The notes: generated by a model not told the origin, from the sequence alone. A stretch of DNA of 38,205 nucleotides from an uncultured Clostridia bacterium (GCA_934278925.1 CAKQWJ010000022.1:1-38205); one strand, 5' to 3'; shown: positions 24,779 to 32,974, numbered from the stretch's first letter. Made by a program: numbers and translations.

Positions 24779-25683
24779 TTTTCTGTCTCCTTTTTCATTT
24801 CTTTTCCGTCACTTCCAAAGCCGCACCCATAGGCCAGGGCATCGACCGGGCATACGGTGACGCACTTTCCGCACCGAATACACTCTCCGTGGTTCGGCGC
24901 CCGGGTGATGTCCACGTCCATTTTGCACACCTTGGCGCACCTTCCGCAGGAAACGCATTTTCCCCGGTCCACTTCAACGCCCAACAGGGACACCTTGTTC
25001 ATCAGTCCGTAGAAGGCCCCCAGCGGGCACACCCACTTGCAGAAGGGACGGTAAAACACCACACTCAATATTCCTACCGTCACCAGGATAATCAGCTTTC
25101 GGGTAAAAAGAGTTCCCAAAGCCCCACGGATTCCGGCATCCACTGCCGCAAGGGGGAGGGCCCCCTCCAGCACTCCTTGCGGACAGATGTACTTGCAAAA
25201 ATAGGGATCGCCCATTCCCACATCGTTGGTCACCAGTGCCGGAAGCAGAAGCACCGTTCCGATCAGCACCCCATATTTCACATAGGTCAGGGGCTTCAGT
25301 TTCCCGGTGGAAATCTTCCTGCCGGGAATCTTGTGCAGCAGATCCTGCAGCCAGCCGAAGGGGCACAGGAATCCGCAGACAAATCTCCCCAAAAGCACGC
25401 CTACCAAGATCAGAAATCCGGTGATGTAATAGGAAAAACCGAATTTTGAGGATCCCGCCACGGCTTGAAATGCGCCGATGGGGCAGGCCCCGGAGGCCGC
25501 CGGACAGGAATAGCAGTTCAGTCCGGGAACGCAAACGGCTTTTCCGCCGCCTTGATAAATTCCACCTTTGAAGAAGTTGGAAAGGTGGATATTCGAAAGG
25601 AGGGTGGCACTCGCCTGAATCCATCCGCGCATGCGGCCGGTAATTCTCGAGAGGTTGTTTTTATTTTTACCCAATTCCCACAC
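24775..25683 (-). CDS. Membrane 4Fe-4S polyferredoxin (NapH/YccM-like)
   Basis: A 302-residue membrane iron-sulfur protein with about five transmembrane helices. It has two membrane-proximal CxxxCP motifs (FVCGFLCPFGWLQDLL and CKWVCPLGAFYGL) typical of NapH-like proteins. Two C-terminal 4Fe-4S ferredoxin motifs follow: CVSCGRCAKVC and CIRCGKCVTVC. The N-terminus also has a CYSCPAASGACPIGA segment. The start is a GTG at 25683 inside the end of the CXXC mini-protein gene (17-base overlap), with GGAG just upstream. It likely moves electrons from cytosolic donors to the TlpA-like partner. In C. difficile the corresponding order is CD1871A, 4Fe-4S protein, thioredoxin. Confidence 0.88.
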   Translation of the reverse strand: MWELGKNKNNLSRITGRMRGWIQASATLLSNIHLSNFFKGGIYQGGGKAVCVPGLNCYSCPAASGACPIGAFQAVAGSSKFGFSYYITGFLILVGVLLGRFVCGFLCPFGWLQDLLHKIPGRKISTGKLKPLTYVKYGVLIGTVLLLPALVTNDVGMGDPYFCKYICPQGVLEGALPLAAVDAGIRGALGTLFTRKLIILVTVGILSVVFYRPFCKWVCPLGAFYGLMNKVSLLGVEVDRGKCVSCGRCAKVCKMDVDITRAPNHGECIRCGKCVTVCPVDALAYGCGFGSDGKEMKKETEK

Positions 25684-25813
25684 ACTCCAGACATAATCGT
25701 ATGGCTTTGCCCAGCACCAGTTCCGCCTCGCCCCGCATTGCGCCGAAACACACCATGACGGTGCCCGCGGCGATCAGCAGCAGGCGGGCGGCGTTTTTTC
25801 TTCTTCTGCTCAT
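25667..25813 (-). CDS. CD1871A-family CXXC mini-protein (48 residues)
   Basis: A short gene that a length cutoff would miss. The ATG at 25813 is preceded by AGGAGGAG. The product has a basic N-terminus, one transmembrane helix (about 9-25) and the end RLCLECVGIG with a CXXC pair (Cys41, Cys44). This layout, including FGAMRGEAELVL and the CLEC end, matches the CD1871A family, found beside 4Fe-4S and thioredoxin genes in Clostridia. It overlaps the next gene by 17 bases. It probably relays thiol redox between the polyferredoxin and the TlpA-like protein (inference). Confidence 0.85.
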   Translation of the reverse strand: MSRRRKNAARLLLIAAGTVMVCFGAMRGEAELVLGKAIRLCLECVGIG

Positions 25814-25838
25814 ATCTCCTCCTTTCCTTTACGCCTCC

Positions 25839-25913
25839 ACTATAGCAAGCCGGATATAAAATCTTCGTTAAGAAAGGAAAGTTAACGGAAATTTTATGTC
25901 GGTAGGGTATAAT
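25839..25913. promoter_or_regulatory. Divergent control region of the thiol operon and two-component genes
   Basis: Minus-strand -10 TATAGT (25839-25844) serves the CXXC operon, and plus-strand TATAAT (25908-25913) serves the response regulator. Between them lie GTTAA at 25867 and 25881, and TTAAGAAA (25868-25875), the exact complement of the TTTCTTAA repeats before the lipoprotein at 16816. Neither -10 has a good -35, fitting activator dependence. Confidence 0.45.
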
Positions 25914-25953
25914 GTAGACAATCGGATAAATGCTTGAAAAAGGGAGATTTGTT

Positions 25954-26628
25954 ATGCGTATTCTGGTGGTTGAGGATGAGAAAATTCTGTGCGACACGAT
26001 TGTTCGCAGCTTGAGCCGGTTGGCGTACAGCGTGGATTTCTGTTATGACGGGGGAAGCGCCATGGAGCTTCTGGCCGTGGAGAATTATGATTTGGTGGTG
26101 CTGGATCTGAACCTTCCGGATGCGGACGGCATGACGGTGCTGAAGACCCTTCGGAAAAACGACGACCACACGAAGGTGTTGATTTTATCGGCGCGGTGCG
26201 ATGTTGCGGATAAGGTGGACGGCCTGGATGGGGGAGCGGATGACTACCTGACGAAGCCATTCCATCTGGAGGAGCTTGCGGCACGGATTCGGAACCTGAC
26301 CCTGCGGCGCTACACGCAAAACGATGTAGTCCTGACCTGCGGCGAACTTTCCTTCGACACGAAGGCGCGACGGGCGGCGGTGGGGGAGGAGATTCTATCA
26401 CTGACGCGAAAAGAAACCGGAATTCTGGAATATCTTATGCTCCACCCGGGGCGGCCGGTGAGTCAGGAGGAGCTGATGGAGCACGTGTGGGATAACAGCG
26501 TGGATCGTTTCAGCAATTCCATTCGGGTGCACATTTCGGCGCTGCGAAAAAAGCTCCGCCAAGCACTGGGATACGATCCGATTCACAATCGCATCGGGGA
26601 AGGGTATGTAATGGAGGAGCGAAAATGA
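25954..26628 (+). CDS. OmpR/PhoB-family response regulator
   Basis: A 224-residue DNA-binding response regulator. The ATG at 25954 has AGGGAG 7 bases upstream. The receiver domain (1-115) has acidic pocket residues in VVEDEK, the phospho-acceptor Asp51 in LVVLDLNLPD, and the conserved Lys in DDYLTKPF. The C-terminal winged helix (about 125-222) has the recognition segment SNSIRVHISALRKKL. Its stop overlaps the kinase start by 4 bases. It is divergent from the thiol-redox operon, which may be its target (inference). Confidence 0.93.
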   Translation: MRILVVEDEKILCDTIVRSLSRLAYSVDFCYDGGSAMELLAVENYDLVVLDLNLPDADGMTVLKTLRKNDDHTKVLILSARCDVADKVDGLDGGADDYLTKPFHLEELAARIRNLTLRRYTQNDVVLTCGELSFDTKARRAAVGEEILSLTRKETGILEYLMLHPGRPVSQEELMEHVWDNSVDRFSNSIRVHISALRKKLRQALGYDPIHNRIGEGYVMEERK

Positions 26629-27821
26629 AGAAAATATCTTTGCAATGGCGCATCACGCTGATGACGGCGATTCTCCTTTGCGTGACCTGCGTGGTGATGA
26701 ATTGTTTGATTATCTATTCCGGAAAGCACTATATGGATGTAATCGGAAGCGGGATTTCCGCCTATAGCGATAACGCTGCAAGCAGCGAGCAGGTAACCGG
26801 AAAGTCAGATGAAAGCAATGGGAAGGGAGAATCCGGCGCCGGTGCGGATTCCCAAGTGGAATCTTTTAATCCCGAAAATTCCGACCTGAATCACGAGCTC
26901 ACGATTATTGTCGACAACGCGCAGGAATCCTTTGGCCTCACGGGCTGGTGCATTACGGCCTTCATGACGTTCCTGGGCGGCGTGCTGGCATATTTTTTTA
27001 CCGGCCATGCGCTGAAACCGCTTCGTACCTTCACTTCTCAGATTGAAATGGTGCAACCGAACAATCTGTCGGATATGAAAATCAGCGAAGATGTGCTGCC
27101 GGAGTTTCAGCCTTTCAGCAAATCCTTTAACGGCATGATTCAACGGTTGGATGAAGGGTTCTCGGCCCAGCGGCAGTTTACGGGAAACGCGGCTCACGAA
27201 CTGAGAACGCCCCTTGCACTGATGCAGGCACAAATGGAACTCTTTACCCAAGAGCATCCCGTGCTGCGGCCGGAGACTAAGGACTTTCTGAAACTGCTGC
27301 AGGAGCAGACGGAACGTATGTCCCAGATGACGAAAACCCTTCTGGAAATGAGCGAACTTCGTTCGGTTCCCTGTGAGGATGAGATTGAGTTGGCACCGAT
27401 GATTGAAGAAATCTATACCGACCTTGCACCGGTGGCCGAGGAAAAAGGGGTATTATTGAAATGCGAGGGAAATGCCCGGATGATCGGAAGCGATACCTTA
27501 ATCTACCGGATGCTTTTCAACCTCACGGAAAACGCCATCCGGTACAATCGTCCCGATGGCGCCGTTATCATTTCCATCGGCGAGGATGAGAAATCCATTC
27601 AGATTCGCGTGGCAGATATGGGCTTCGGAATTCCGGAGCAGTACCGGGAAAGCATCTTCCAGCCGTTCTTCCGCGTGGACAAGTCCCGGAGCCGGGAACA
27701 CGGCGGCGTCGGGCTGGGGCTTTCTCTGGTCTGGGAAATCGCGGCGCTTCACGGCGGCGCGGTGACGGTGGAGGAAAGCACGGAGGCCGGCACCGTGGTT
27801 CTGGTGACGCTGCGCGGGTAA
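26625..27821 (+). CDS. Sensor histidine kinase
   Basis: A 398-residue membrane kinase. It has two transmembrane helices (about 11-30 and about 107-127) enclosing a sensor loop of about 75 residues that is rich in Ser, Gly and acidic residues and lacks cysteine. A HAMP-like linker follows, then the H-box FTGNAAHELRTPLAL (phospho-His about 192), and the HATPase domain with N-box LTENAIRYN, G1 DMGFGIPE, F-box FFRVDKSRS and G2 GVGLGLSLV. It pairs with the response regulator by 4-base overlap. It ends 4 bases from the stop of the convergent radical SAM gene. The signal is unknown. Confidence 0.93.
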   Translation: MKKISLQWRITLMTAILLCVTCVVMNCLIIYSGKHYMDVIGSGISAYSDNAASSEQVTGKSDESNGKGESGAGADSQVESFNPENSDLNHELTIIVDNAQESFGLTGWCITAFMTFLGGVLAYFFTGHALKPLRTFTSQIEMVQPNNLSDMKISEDVLPEFQPFSKSFNGMIQRLDEGFSAQRQFTGNAAHELRTPLALMQAQMELFTQEHPVLRPETKDFLKLLQEQTERMSQMTKTLLEMSELRSVPCEDEIELAPMIEEIYTDLAPVAEEKGVLLKCEGNARMIGSDTLIYRMLFNLTENAIRYNRPDGAVIISIGEDEKSIQIRVADMGFGIPEQYRESIFQPFFRVDKSRSREHGGVGLGLSLVWEIAALHGGAVTVEESTEAGTVVLVTLRG

Positions 27822-27825
27822 CGAA

Positions 27826-29886
27826 CTATCCCTGCACCAGCGTGCCGCCGCAGCTGGAACCGGCACCGGCGGTACAACCGTAGCAGTGCGCCCCGAACCG
27901 GATCTTCCGCTGAAGCGAATTTATTTTTCCCGCAGCCAGATCATAGACGGTCAGATCCCGACCTTCGTTCCGGCACGGCATTTCCATCACCTGATTGAAA
28001 TCGCAGTCATAGATTCTTCCGTCATAACCCACGCTGATCTGATCCCGGCACATCATTTTCTCGCAGGCCTCCGGGTTGAAGGCATCCAGCAGCATATCCA
28101 TGTACTGTTGGTAGATGCCGTTCCGCAGCAGGTGACAGCCGTACCGTCCGATTGGATTGTTGGTCACCGCATACAGCCGGTTGAATTCCACCCCGTATTT
28201 TCGAAGCTCCTTCCGGTACAAATTCTCCAGCTCCTCCTGGTCCGGCGGCAGAATATCCCGCTGCGGGTTGAACACCAGGTTCAGCTCCGGTTTCTGCTCC
28301 CCCGCTGCCTCGCTTTCCGCTTCCATGCCGTATCCCTGAGCATTCAACTCCCGAAGCACCTCGATGCTCTGACGGAACACGCCGTCGCCCCGCTGACTGT
28401 CCGCCTCCGATTCGCTGAAATTCGGAAGGCTGGCAATCACAGTTACCCCCAGCTCCCAATATTTCCGAATCAAATCCCGGTATGCCGGCGCCTTCAGAAT
28501 CACCAGATTGGTCCGAACCATCACCCGGAATCTCAGCCGCGTCGCCTCTTCGATGAACCACCGGAAATCCGGCGCCATTTCCGGCGCCCCGCCGGTGATA
28601 TCGATTGTCCGGAATCCGTACCGAACTCCCGCATCCAACACCGCTTGCAGTGTCTCCCGGGAAATCACTTCCTTCCGGTCCGGGCCGGCGCCCACATGGC
28701 AATGCTCGCAAGACAGATTGCACTTCTTTCCCACATTCACCTGAATCGTGGACAGCTCCGGCCGCGTCTCCAGATACTCCGCCTTCGGAACCATATCCTC
28801 AAAATACATGATCCGCGCCATCGCATCTTCCAGATCCTGCGGTGACGCCGGTTTTCCTTCCGGATACGCCTCTTCCCGGTACGCGGGTAAAACCACGAAT
28901 CCGCCCAGGAGCGCGTTTCCGATGGTGCAAGCCGGACCGTTCAGAATACGATTGCGGTAAGAAACCTCTGCCGGAGAGTTGTGTTTCCACAGCCGGTCAA
29001 ACCATTCCACATAGGCTGCCTGATCATAGCGAACAGGAACCGCTTCGATGTAAATTCCCTTGTATTCCGTCCGATAGATGGCATCCTCCTCCAGTGTCGC
29101 CGCAATTCGGGTGAGCACGCCAAACTGCTGTCCCTCAAAGGTAGGAAGTCCCGCCGCACCGTTATTGATTACCACGCCACCTCGGAGTTTTCCGGCGACA
29201 GCTGCGCAGGTGTGGGTGGTGGCGAAGATATCGATTCCGTTCTCTTCCATAAAGTCGGACAGCTCTCCCTGGCGGAGCACATCCTCCAGCTGCTCGATGG
29301 CGCAGTCCCAGCCACCCAGCAGTTTCTCATCCCCGTGGGTGATTCCGATTTTACAATCGCCCACCTGAGCGACCATGTGAGCCGGCCGGTCCTTTAGCTT
29401 CGCAATCAATTCCGGATGCTTCCGGATTTCTTCCTTCATCATATGGTGAATTCGGTTGGAGCGGCTCACGCTGGCATCATCGGTGCAATCCGGATAGGCG
29501 CAGCCGCAGCCCACGCCGATATCTTCCGTTCTTCGAACCTCCGCTTCCACATTTCCAACCATTGGAATATATTTCTCCGCACCGGCTTCCACACGGGCGA
29601 ATTCCTCTGCCGTCCGGTCGAACCAATGCATATCGCCGTTGAACACCATGCCCACCCGGCCGCCTTCGCCCAGGCGTTCCTGTTCTTTTATGAACATCGC
29701 CTGTACCGCATCCATCGCAAATGGATTTCCGTACAGTCCGCCCACCACCAGCAGGGTGTCGAAGGTGTGCTCCGGGGAAGGGGAAGCGGCCCATACCGCC
29801 GAGTCCAGACGGTAATCCGCCGGACATGCTCTTCCCGCATCTTTGAAATTATGTCTCGCGTAACTCGGAGTTGTGCAACTTGCCAT
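27826..29886 (-). CDS. Metallophosphoesterase-ArsS-like radical SAM fusion
   Basis: A 686-residue two-domain protein. Residues about 40-310 look like a calcineurin-type metallophosphoesterase with altered motifs: VGGLYGNPFAMDAV in place of DxHGN, FNGDMHWFD, VGNVE, THGD and ATTHTCAA. Residues about 385-686 are a radical SAM domain with the iron-sulfur motif CNLSCEHC and the DITGGAPEM segment. The Cys-rich end (CRDQISVGYDGRIYDCDFNQ and HCYGCTAGAGSSCGG) is typical of the ArsS/TIGR04167 (DUF3641) group, used for arsenosugar biosynthesis. No ArsM gene is nearby, so the substrate is open. AAGGA precedes the ATG; it is cotranscribed with the flavodoxin 21 bases upstream, a likely electron donor. Confidence 0.85.
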   Translation of the reverse strand: MASCTTPSYARHNFKDAGRACPADYRLDSAVWAASPSPEHTFDTLLVVGGLYGNPFAMDAVQAMFIKEQERLGEGGRVGMVFNGDMHWFDRTAEEFARVEAGAEKYIPMVGNVEAEVRRTEDIGVGCGCAYPDCTDDASVSRSNRIHHMMKEEIRKHPELIAKLKDRPAHMVAQVGDCKIGITHGDEKLLGGWDCAIEQLEDVLRQGELSDFMEENGIDIFATTHTCAAVAGKLRGGVVINNGAAGLPTFEGQQFGVLTRIAATLEEDAIYRTEYKGIYIEAVPVRYDQAAYVEWFDRLWKHNSPAEVSYRNRILNGPACTIGNALLGGFVVLPAYREEAYPEGKPASPQDLEDAMARIMYFEDMVPKAEYLETRPELSTIQVNVGKKCNLSCEHCHVGAGPDRKEVISRETLQAVLDAGVRYGFRTIDITGGAPEMAPDFRWFIEEATRLRFRVMVRTNLVILKAPAYRDLIRKYWELGVTVIASLPNFSESEADSQRGDGVFRQSIEVLRELNAQGYGMEAESEAAGEQKPELNLVFNPQRDILPPDQEELENLYRKELRKYGVEFNRLYAVTNNPIGRYGCHLLRNGIYQQYMDMLLDAFNPEACEKMMCRDQISVGYDGRIYDCDFNQVMEMPCRNEGRDLTVYDLAAGKINSLQRKIRFGAHCYGCTAGAGSSCGGTLVQG

Positions 29887-29907
29887 TTTTTCCTTCTTTC
29901 TTTTTCT

Positions 29908-30411
29908 CTACTTCAAAATTGCCTGACGGAGGTTCTCCAGATCCGCCGCATCCGGATGGGACAGGGCCCGGTCGAAATTGTCAATCATCTGATCCAGATT
30001 CGGTGCCGCATCCGGCTGTTCCTTCATCTTCACATACCGATCCCGAACCGCCTGCTGCATCTTTCCCTGGCACATGAACTTGCCCACCAAGGTATTGCTC
30101 TCATCCATCGACGCCTTTACGTTGTTCAGCACCCGCTGAAAATACGCATCCTCCACGCCGAAACCGGCCGTTCCGAATAAAAATACGTTTTTGTTTCTCA
30201 GATTCTTCAGGGCATTTAAGGCTGCCTCGTCCGCATTGCCCTTGTCCGTCCAGAATCCCAGGTATACCGTCTTCGCCTCCGAAACCTCCGCACCGTCACC
30301 GGCTTCGCCAAAGAATTCGCAGTCCTCTTCCGGCAGCGCCGCCCGAATCGCATCCGCCAGAATCCGGGTGTTTCCGGTTCTGCTGCTGAACAAAATCGCA
30401 TATTTTTCCAT
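29908..30411 (-). CDS. Flavodoxin-family protein (BilS-like)
   Basis: A 167-residue flavodoxin-fold protein. The FMN phosphate loop is SSRTGNTRILAD (about 9-20), followed by the YLGFWTDKGNAD and FGTAGFGVED loops that flank the flavin. A helical C-terminal extension of about 45 residues resembles the BilS type of flavodoxin. AGGAGG lies just before the ATG. It heads the operon with the radical SAM fusion gene. Radical SAM enzymes need a low-potential one-electron donor, so it probably reduces that enzyme's iron-sulfur cluster (inference). No bilirubin reductase gene is beside it, so a BilS function is not implied. Confidence 0.85.
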   Translation of the reverse strand: MEKYAILFSSRTGNTRILADAIRAALPEEDCEFFGEAGDGAEVSEAKTVYLGFWTDKGNADEAALNALKNLRNKNVFLFGTAGFGVEDAYFQRVLNNVKASMDESNTLVGKFMCQGKMQQAVRDRYVKMKEQPDAAPNLDQMIDNFDRALSHPDAADLENLRQAILK

Positions 30412-30465
30412 CTGTCTGTCCTCCTGTATTAGAATGATTTTCTCGCTATCATAATTGATCTACAA

Positions 30466-30505
30466 AATATACCTACCTGCACCCGCCGGCACAGATAGGT
30501 ATATT
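30466..30505. promoter_or_regulatory. Perfect 10-base inverted repeat between symporter and flavodoxin genes
   Basis: AATATACCTA (30466-30475) and TAGGTATATT (30496-30505) are perfect arms with a 20-base loop. It lies 27 bases after the symporter stop and about 55 before the flavodoxin start. On the minus strand it is followed by TTTTG, so it may be a terminator, or an operator near the flavodoxin promoter (-10 TATGAT). Confidence 0.55.
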
Positions 30506-30531
30506 CTAATATTTATTGCTGTTTTTTTCAA

Positions 30532-32037
30532 TTAGATTGCCGACTCAATGCCTTCCGGATCGATGTCTTCCCATCCGGCGGCGCTGCGCTCTGCATCCAG
30601 AGCGGCGATTTCCTCATCGGTTCTGCCTTTCCAAGCCGGGCGGCCTTCGTTCTTCTCCGCCATGGAAGCCACGATGCCGCATACCGCGTAGGAACCCCAG
30701 CACAGTACGGCACCCCAGAAGTTCACGCCCAGGAAGTTGGCATACGCACCGTTTCCGATATTCATAAATGCCAGGCTGTCCGGATTAACGGTGTCCACGA
30801 TTCCCAGAATCATACCGATCCAGAAGGAGAGGTGGAAGCCGATTTTCGTCGGCTTAATCGGACCTGCGCCATGAAGCAGGAAAATCGGACCCAGACCCAT
30901 AATCATGGTTCCGGAAATGGTGGTTGCCGCCAGAATATCGGTTCCCATAATCATCGGCAGGTTACCCACAACTGCAAAGAATGCCATGAATCCGATACCG
31001 ATCCAACGAGCTTTTTCATGCGGATCTTTGCCCAGGATAGCCGGAAGATCTCGTGCGGTCAGCTTCGCCAGGGAACTGAAGGTGGAGTCCAGAGTGGAAC
31101 CTCCGCACATTACCATCATGATGGCCATCAGGAAGAAGGCCGCAATGCCCATGCCCTGTGCCACCGCCTGCGCCGCGTCCGTTACATTTTCAAGACCGGA
31201 AAGCATGGCGTCTACACCGATCAGGGAGAACAGGGCGATTGCCAGGAATCCCAGAAGGCCCGCCACGGTGAAGCACTTCAGCATCTTCTTTTCCTCGCAG
31301 ATGAATCCACGGTCGGTGAGTACCGCATCATGGAATCCATAGGACAGGCACTGCAGCAGTGCGCCCAGGACGAAATCCACGCCGGCATCCATCTTCCAGG
31401 ATCCGCTGGTCAGGTACGCGCTCATCGGGTGTGCCGGCAGAATCCAGAAAATGGTGAATGCCAGCAGTACCACGAACAGGCCGGCCTGCAGCACGTCGGT
31501 AATCAGGGAAGAACGCAGTCCGCCCCAGCAGCTGTAGCCCAAAGTGATTGCGGTAAAAAGAAGTGCGGCGATGACGAAAGGTTTGCTTCCCGACTCACCG
31601 TAGTATCCGCCGATGACTGAGGTGTTGGACCATACCTCGTTGAACAGACGAACCAGAATTGCTGCACTGAAGCAGAATGCCGCTGCCACACCGTAATTGC
31701 TTGTGAGGAAGTCGGTCATGGACTTTGCGGCGAAACGGCGGCGAAGTCTGTAGATGGCAAACCCGGTGAGGGGAATGCAGAGCCAATATACCGCATAGCC
31801 GATACCGCCCACGATGCCGTAGCTGTATCCCATATTGGCGCAGTTATATACGGATTTAGCGAAAATCCAAGCGATAAATACCGAAGAAGTGACCATCAGA
31901 GAAGAGGCTGCTCGTCCCTTCTTATCGGTTCCTTTGAAAAAGCCGCCGATTGTAACGGCTTTCGGGGAGATGGCAAACATGACGATGCCGTATACCACCA
32001 GGAATCCCCAGAAAAACAGTCCTGTACCGTTGTGCAT
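30532..32037 (-). CDS. Sodium:solute symporter family protein
   Basis: A 501-residue transporter of the SSS family with 12-13 transmembrane helices, near the family's usual length. The ATG at 32037 is chosen since AAGGAAAGGA lies upstream. Family features are the N-terminal GFFKGTDKKGR loop after helix 1, the CWGGLRSSLITDVLQA segment (about 171-186) and the MCGGSTLDSTFSSLAKLTARDL stretch, split around position 320, equivalent to the sodium-site helix. The substrate is unknown; the neighbouring cyclodeaminase-like gene hints at an amino-acid or one-carbon compound (inference). A promoter and a leader hairpin lie upstream. Confidence 0.85.
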   Translation of the reverse strand: MHNGTGLFFWGFLVVYGIVMFAISPKAVTIGGFFKGTDKKGRAASSLMVTSSVFIAWIFAKSVYNCANMGYSYGIVGGIGYAVYWLCIPLTGFAIYRLRRRFAAKSMTDFLTSNYGVAAAFCFSAAILVRLFNEVWSNTSVIGGYYGESGSKPFVIAALLFTAITLGYSCWGGLRSSLITDVLQAGLFVVLLAFTIFWILPAHPMSAYLTSGSWKMDAGVDFVLGALLQCLSYGFHDAVLTDRGFICEEKKMLKCFTVAGLLGFLAIALFSLIGVDAMLSGLENVTDAAQAVAQGMGIAAFFLMAIMMVMCGGSTLDSTFSSLAKLTARDLPAILGKDPHEKARWIGIGFMAFFAVVGNLPMIMGTDILAATTISGTMIMGLGPIFLLHGAGPIKPTKIGFHLSFWIGMILGIVDTVNPDSLAFMNIGNGAYANFLGVNFWGAVLCWGSYAVCGIVASMAEKNEGRPAWKGRTDEEIAALDAERSAAGWEDIDPEGIESAI

Positions 32038-32094
32038 GATGTTTTGTCCTTTCCTTAATATGCTGTATAGAAATAAGTAAAAAACCATAAAAAA

Positions 32095-32118
32095 CGCTGT
32101 TAGAATTCACTAACAGCG
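32095..32118 (-). terminator. Terminator-like hairpin in front of the symporter gene
   Basis: CGCTGTTAG (32095-32103) and CTAACAGCG (32110-32118) are perfect arms with loop AATTCA. On the minus strand TTTTTT follows. It can terminate the cyclodeaminase transcript, but it also lies just downstream of the promoter at 32130-32158, so it is at the 5' end of the symporter mRNA. Confidence 0.75.
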
Positions 32119-32129
32119 AAAATCGATTT

Positions 32130-32158
32130 ATTTTAACAAATTGAGGACTTGCGTTCAA
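32130..32158 (-). promoter_or_regulatory. Promoter of the symporter gene
   Basis: On the minus strand TTGAAC (32153-32158), 17 bases, TAAAAT (32130-32135). Transcription would start near 32123, immediately before the hairpin at 32095-32118. Confidence 0.6.
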
Positions 32159-32221
32159 CCGATTTTTTATTGAAAATCCTTATATTGAAGCTGCACATTT
32201 TCTCATATTTCTATATTGTCA

Positions 32222-32833
32222 CTAGGCGTCTTTCAGAATTTCTCCGGTCAATTTATTTGCTTCCTCGACGATGGAAGCGATTTCTCGGTTCCATTCCTCG
32301 GCCTGCTTGCGATCGGTGAGGGCAGGGGTGTTGGCCACCACGTTCATCTTCGCCGCCCGGATGCAGGCATTCAGGTTCAGGGCCGCTACGTAGAGATCGC
32401 TCACCAGCTGCTTGTTGGATTTTCCAATCATCTCCTTGGTGAGGTGCAGTCCGGCCAATGCAGCTCGGCATGCGTTCAGCGGAGCCAGTCCCGCTGCCAC
32501 CGATGCCTCGGCAATCGCTGCCTTTCGAGCCGCTTTCTCTTCATCCGTGGATTTCGGAAGGGCATAAGCATCGGAAACGCCGGTAAAAGCTTCCTTATCT
32601 TCATCGATTCCCCGGATCAGCTTCGTGAGAACTTCCTGGGCTTCCTTCAGCGTCTGCTGGTTCAGCTCTTCGTACTCTTCATATTTCTTCTTTCCCACGG
32701 TGAGGTTTGCCACCATCATTATCAGGGCTGCACCCTGTGCTCCGGTCAGCGCCGCAACCGCACCGCCACCCGGCGCCGGTGCTGCTGACTTCAGTTCGTT
32801 CAGGAAATCGATAATCTTCTGGTTTTCTGTCAT
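32222..32833 (-). CDS. Cyclodeaminase/cyclohydrolase family protein (FtcD C-terminal domain type)
   Basis: A 203-residue all-helical protein matching the stand-alone FTCD_C family (formimidoyl-tetrahydrofolate cyclodeaminase or methenyl-THF cyclohydrolase). The signature SAAPAPGGGAVAALTGAQGA sits at about 16-35, followed by MMVANLTVGKKKY and the DAYALPKSTDEEKAAR segment. The ATG at 32833 has AAAGGAAA upstream; an in-frame start at 32881 has no site. It acts in cytosolic folate one-carbon metabolism, usually releasing ammonia from histidine- or glycine-derived formimino groups. No hut genes are seen here, so the exact reaction is undecided. It is upstream of the symporter in the same direction. 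Confidence 0.85.
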   Translation of the reverse strand: MTENQKIIDFLNELKSAAPAPGGGAVAALTGAQGAALIMMVANLTVGKKKYEEYEELNQQTLKEAQEVLTKLIRGIDEDKEAFTGVSDAYALPKSTDEEKAARKAAIAEASVAAGLAPLNACRAALAGLHLTKEMIGKSNKQLVSDLYVAALNLNACIRAAKMNVVANTPALTDRKQAEEWNREIASIVEEANKLTGEILKDA

Positions 32834-32919
32834 TTCTTTTTTTCCTTTCTGCTTCCCGCTGCCCGCTGAGCGAACGGACAACCCGGAACAATAGCACCAA
32901 TACTTTTATTCCATTATAA

Positions 32920-32954
32920 TAAAAAGAACGCCGGAAGGAAACCTCCAGCGTTCT
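32920..32954 (-). terminator. Terminator of the rpsF-ssb-rpsR operon
   Basis: AGAACGC and GCGTTCT arms enclose a GGAGG/CCTTCC inner stem, followed on the minus strand by TTTTTATTAT. It lies 20 bases past the rpsR stop. Confidence 0.88.
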
Positions 32955-32974
32955 CAAATTACTTTTTCTGCGGA

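Noticed and set aside
27826..29886. Selenocysteine insertion in the radical SAM fusion
   Set aside because: The ArsS-like family includes selenium-associated members, but the frame has no internal TGA and all conserved positions are encoded as cysteine.
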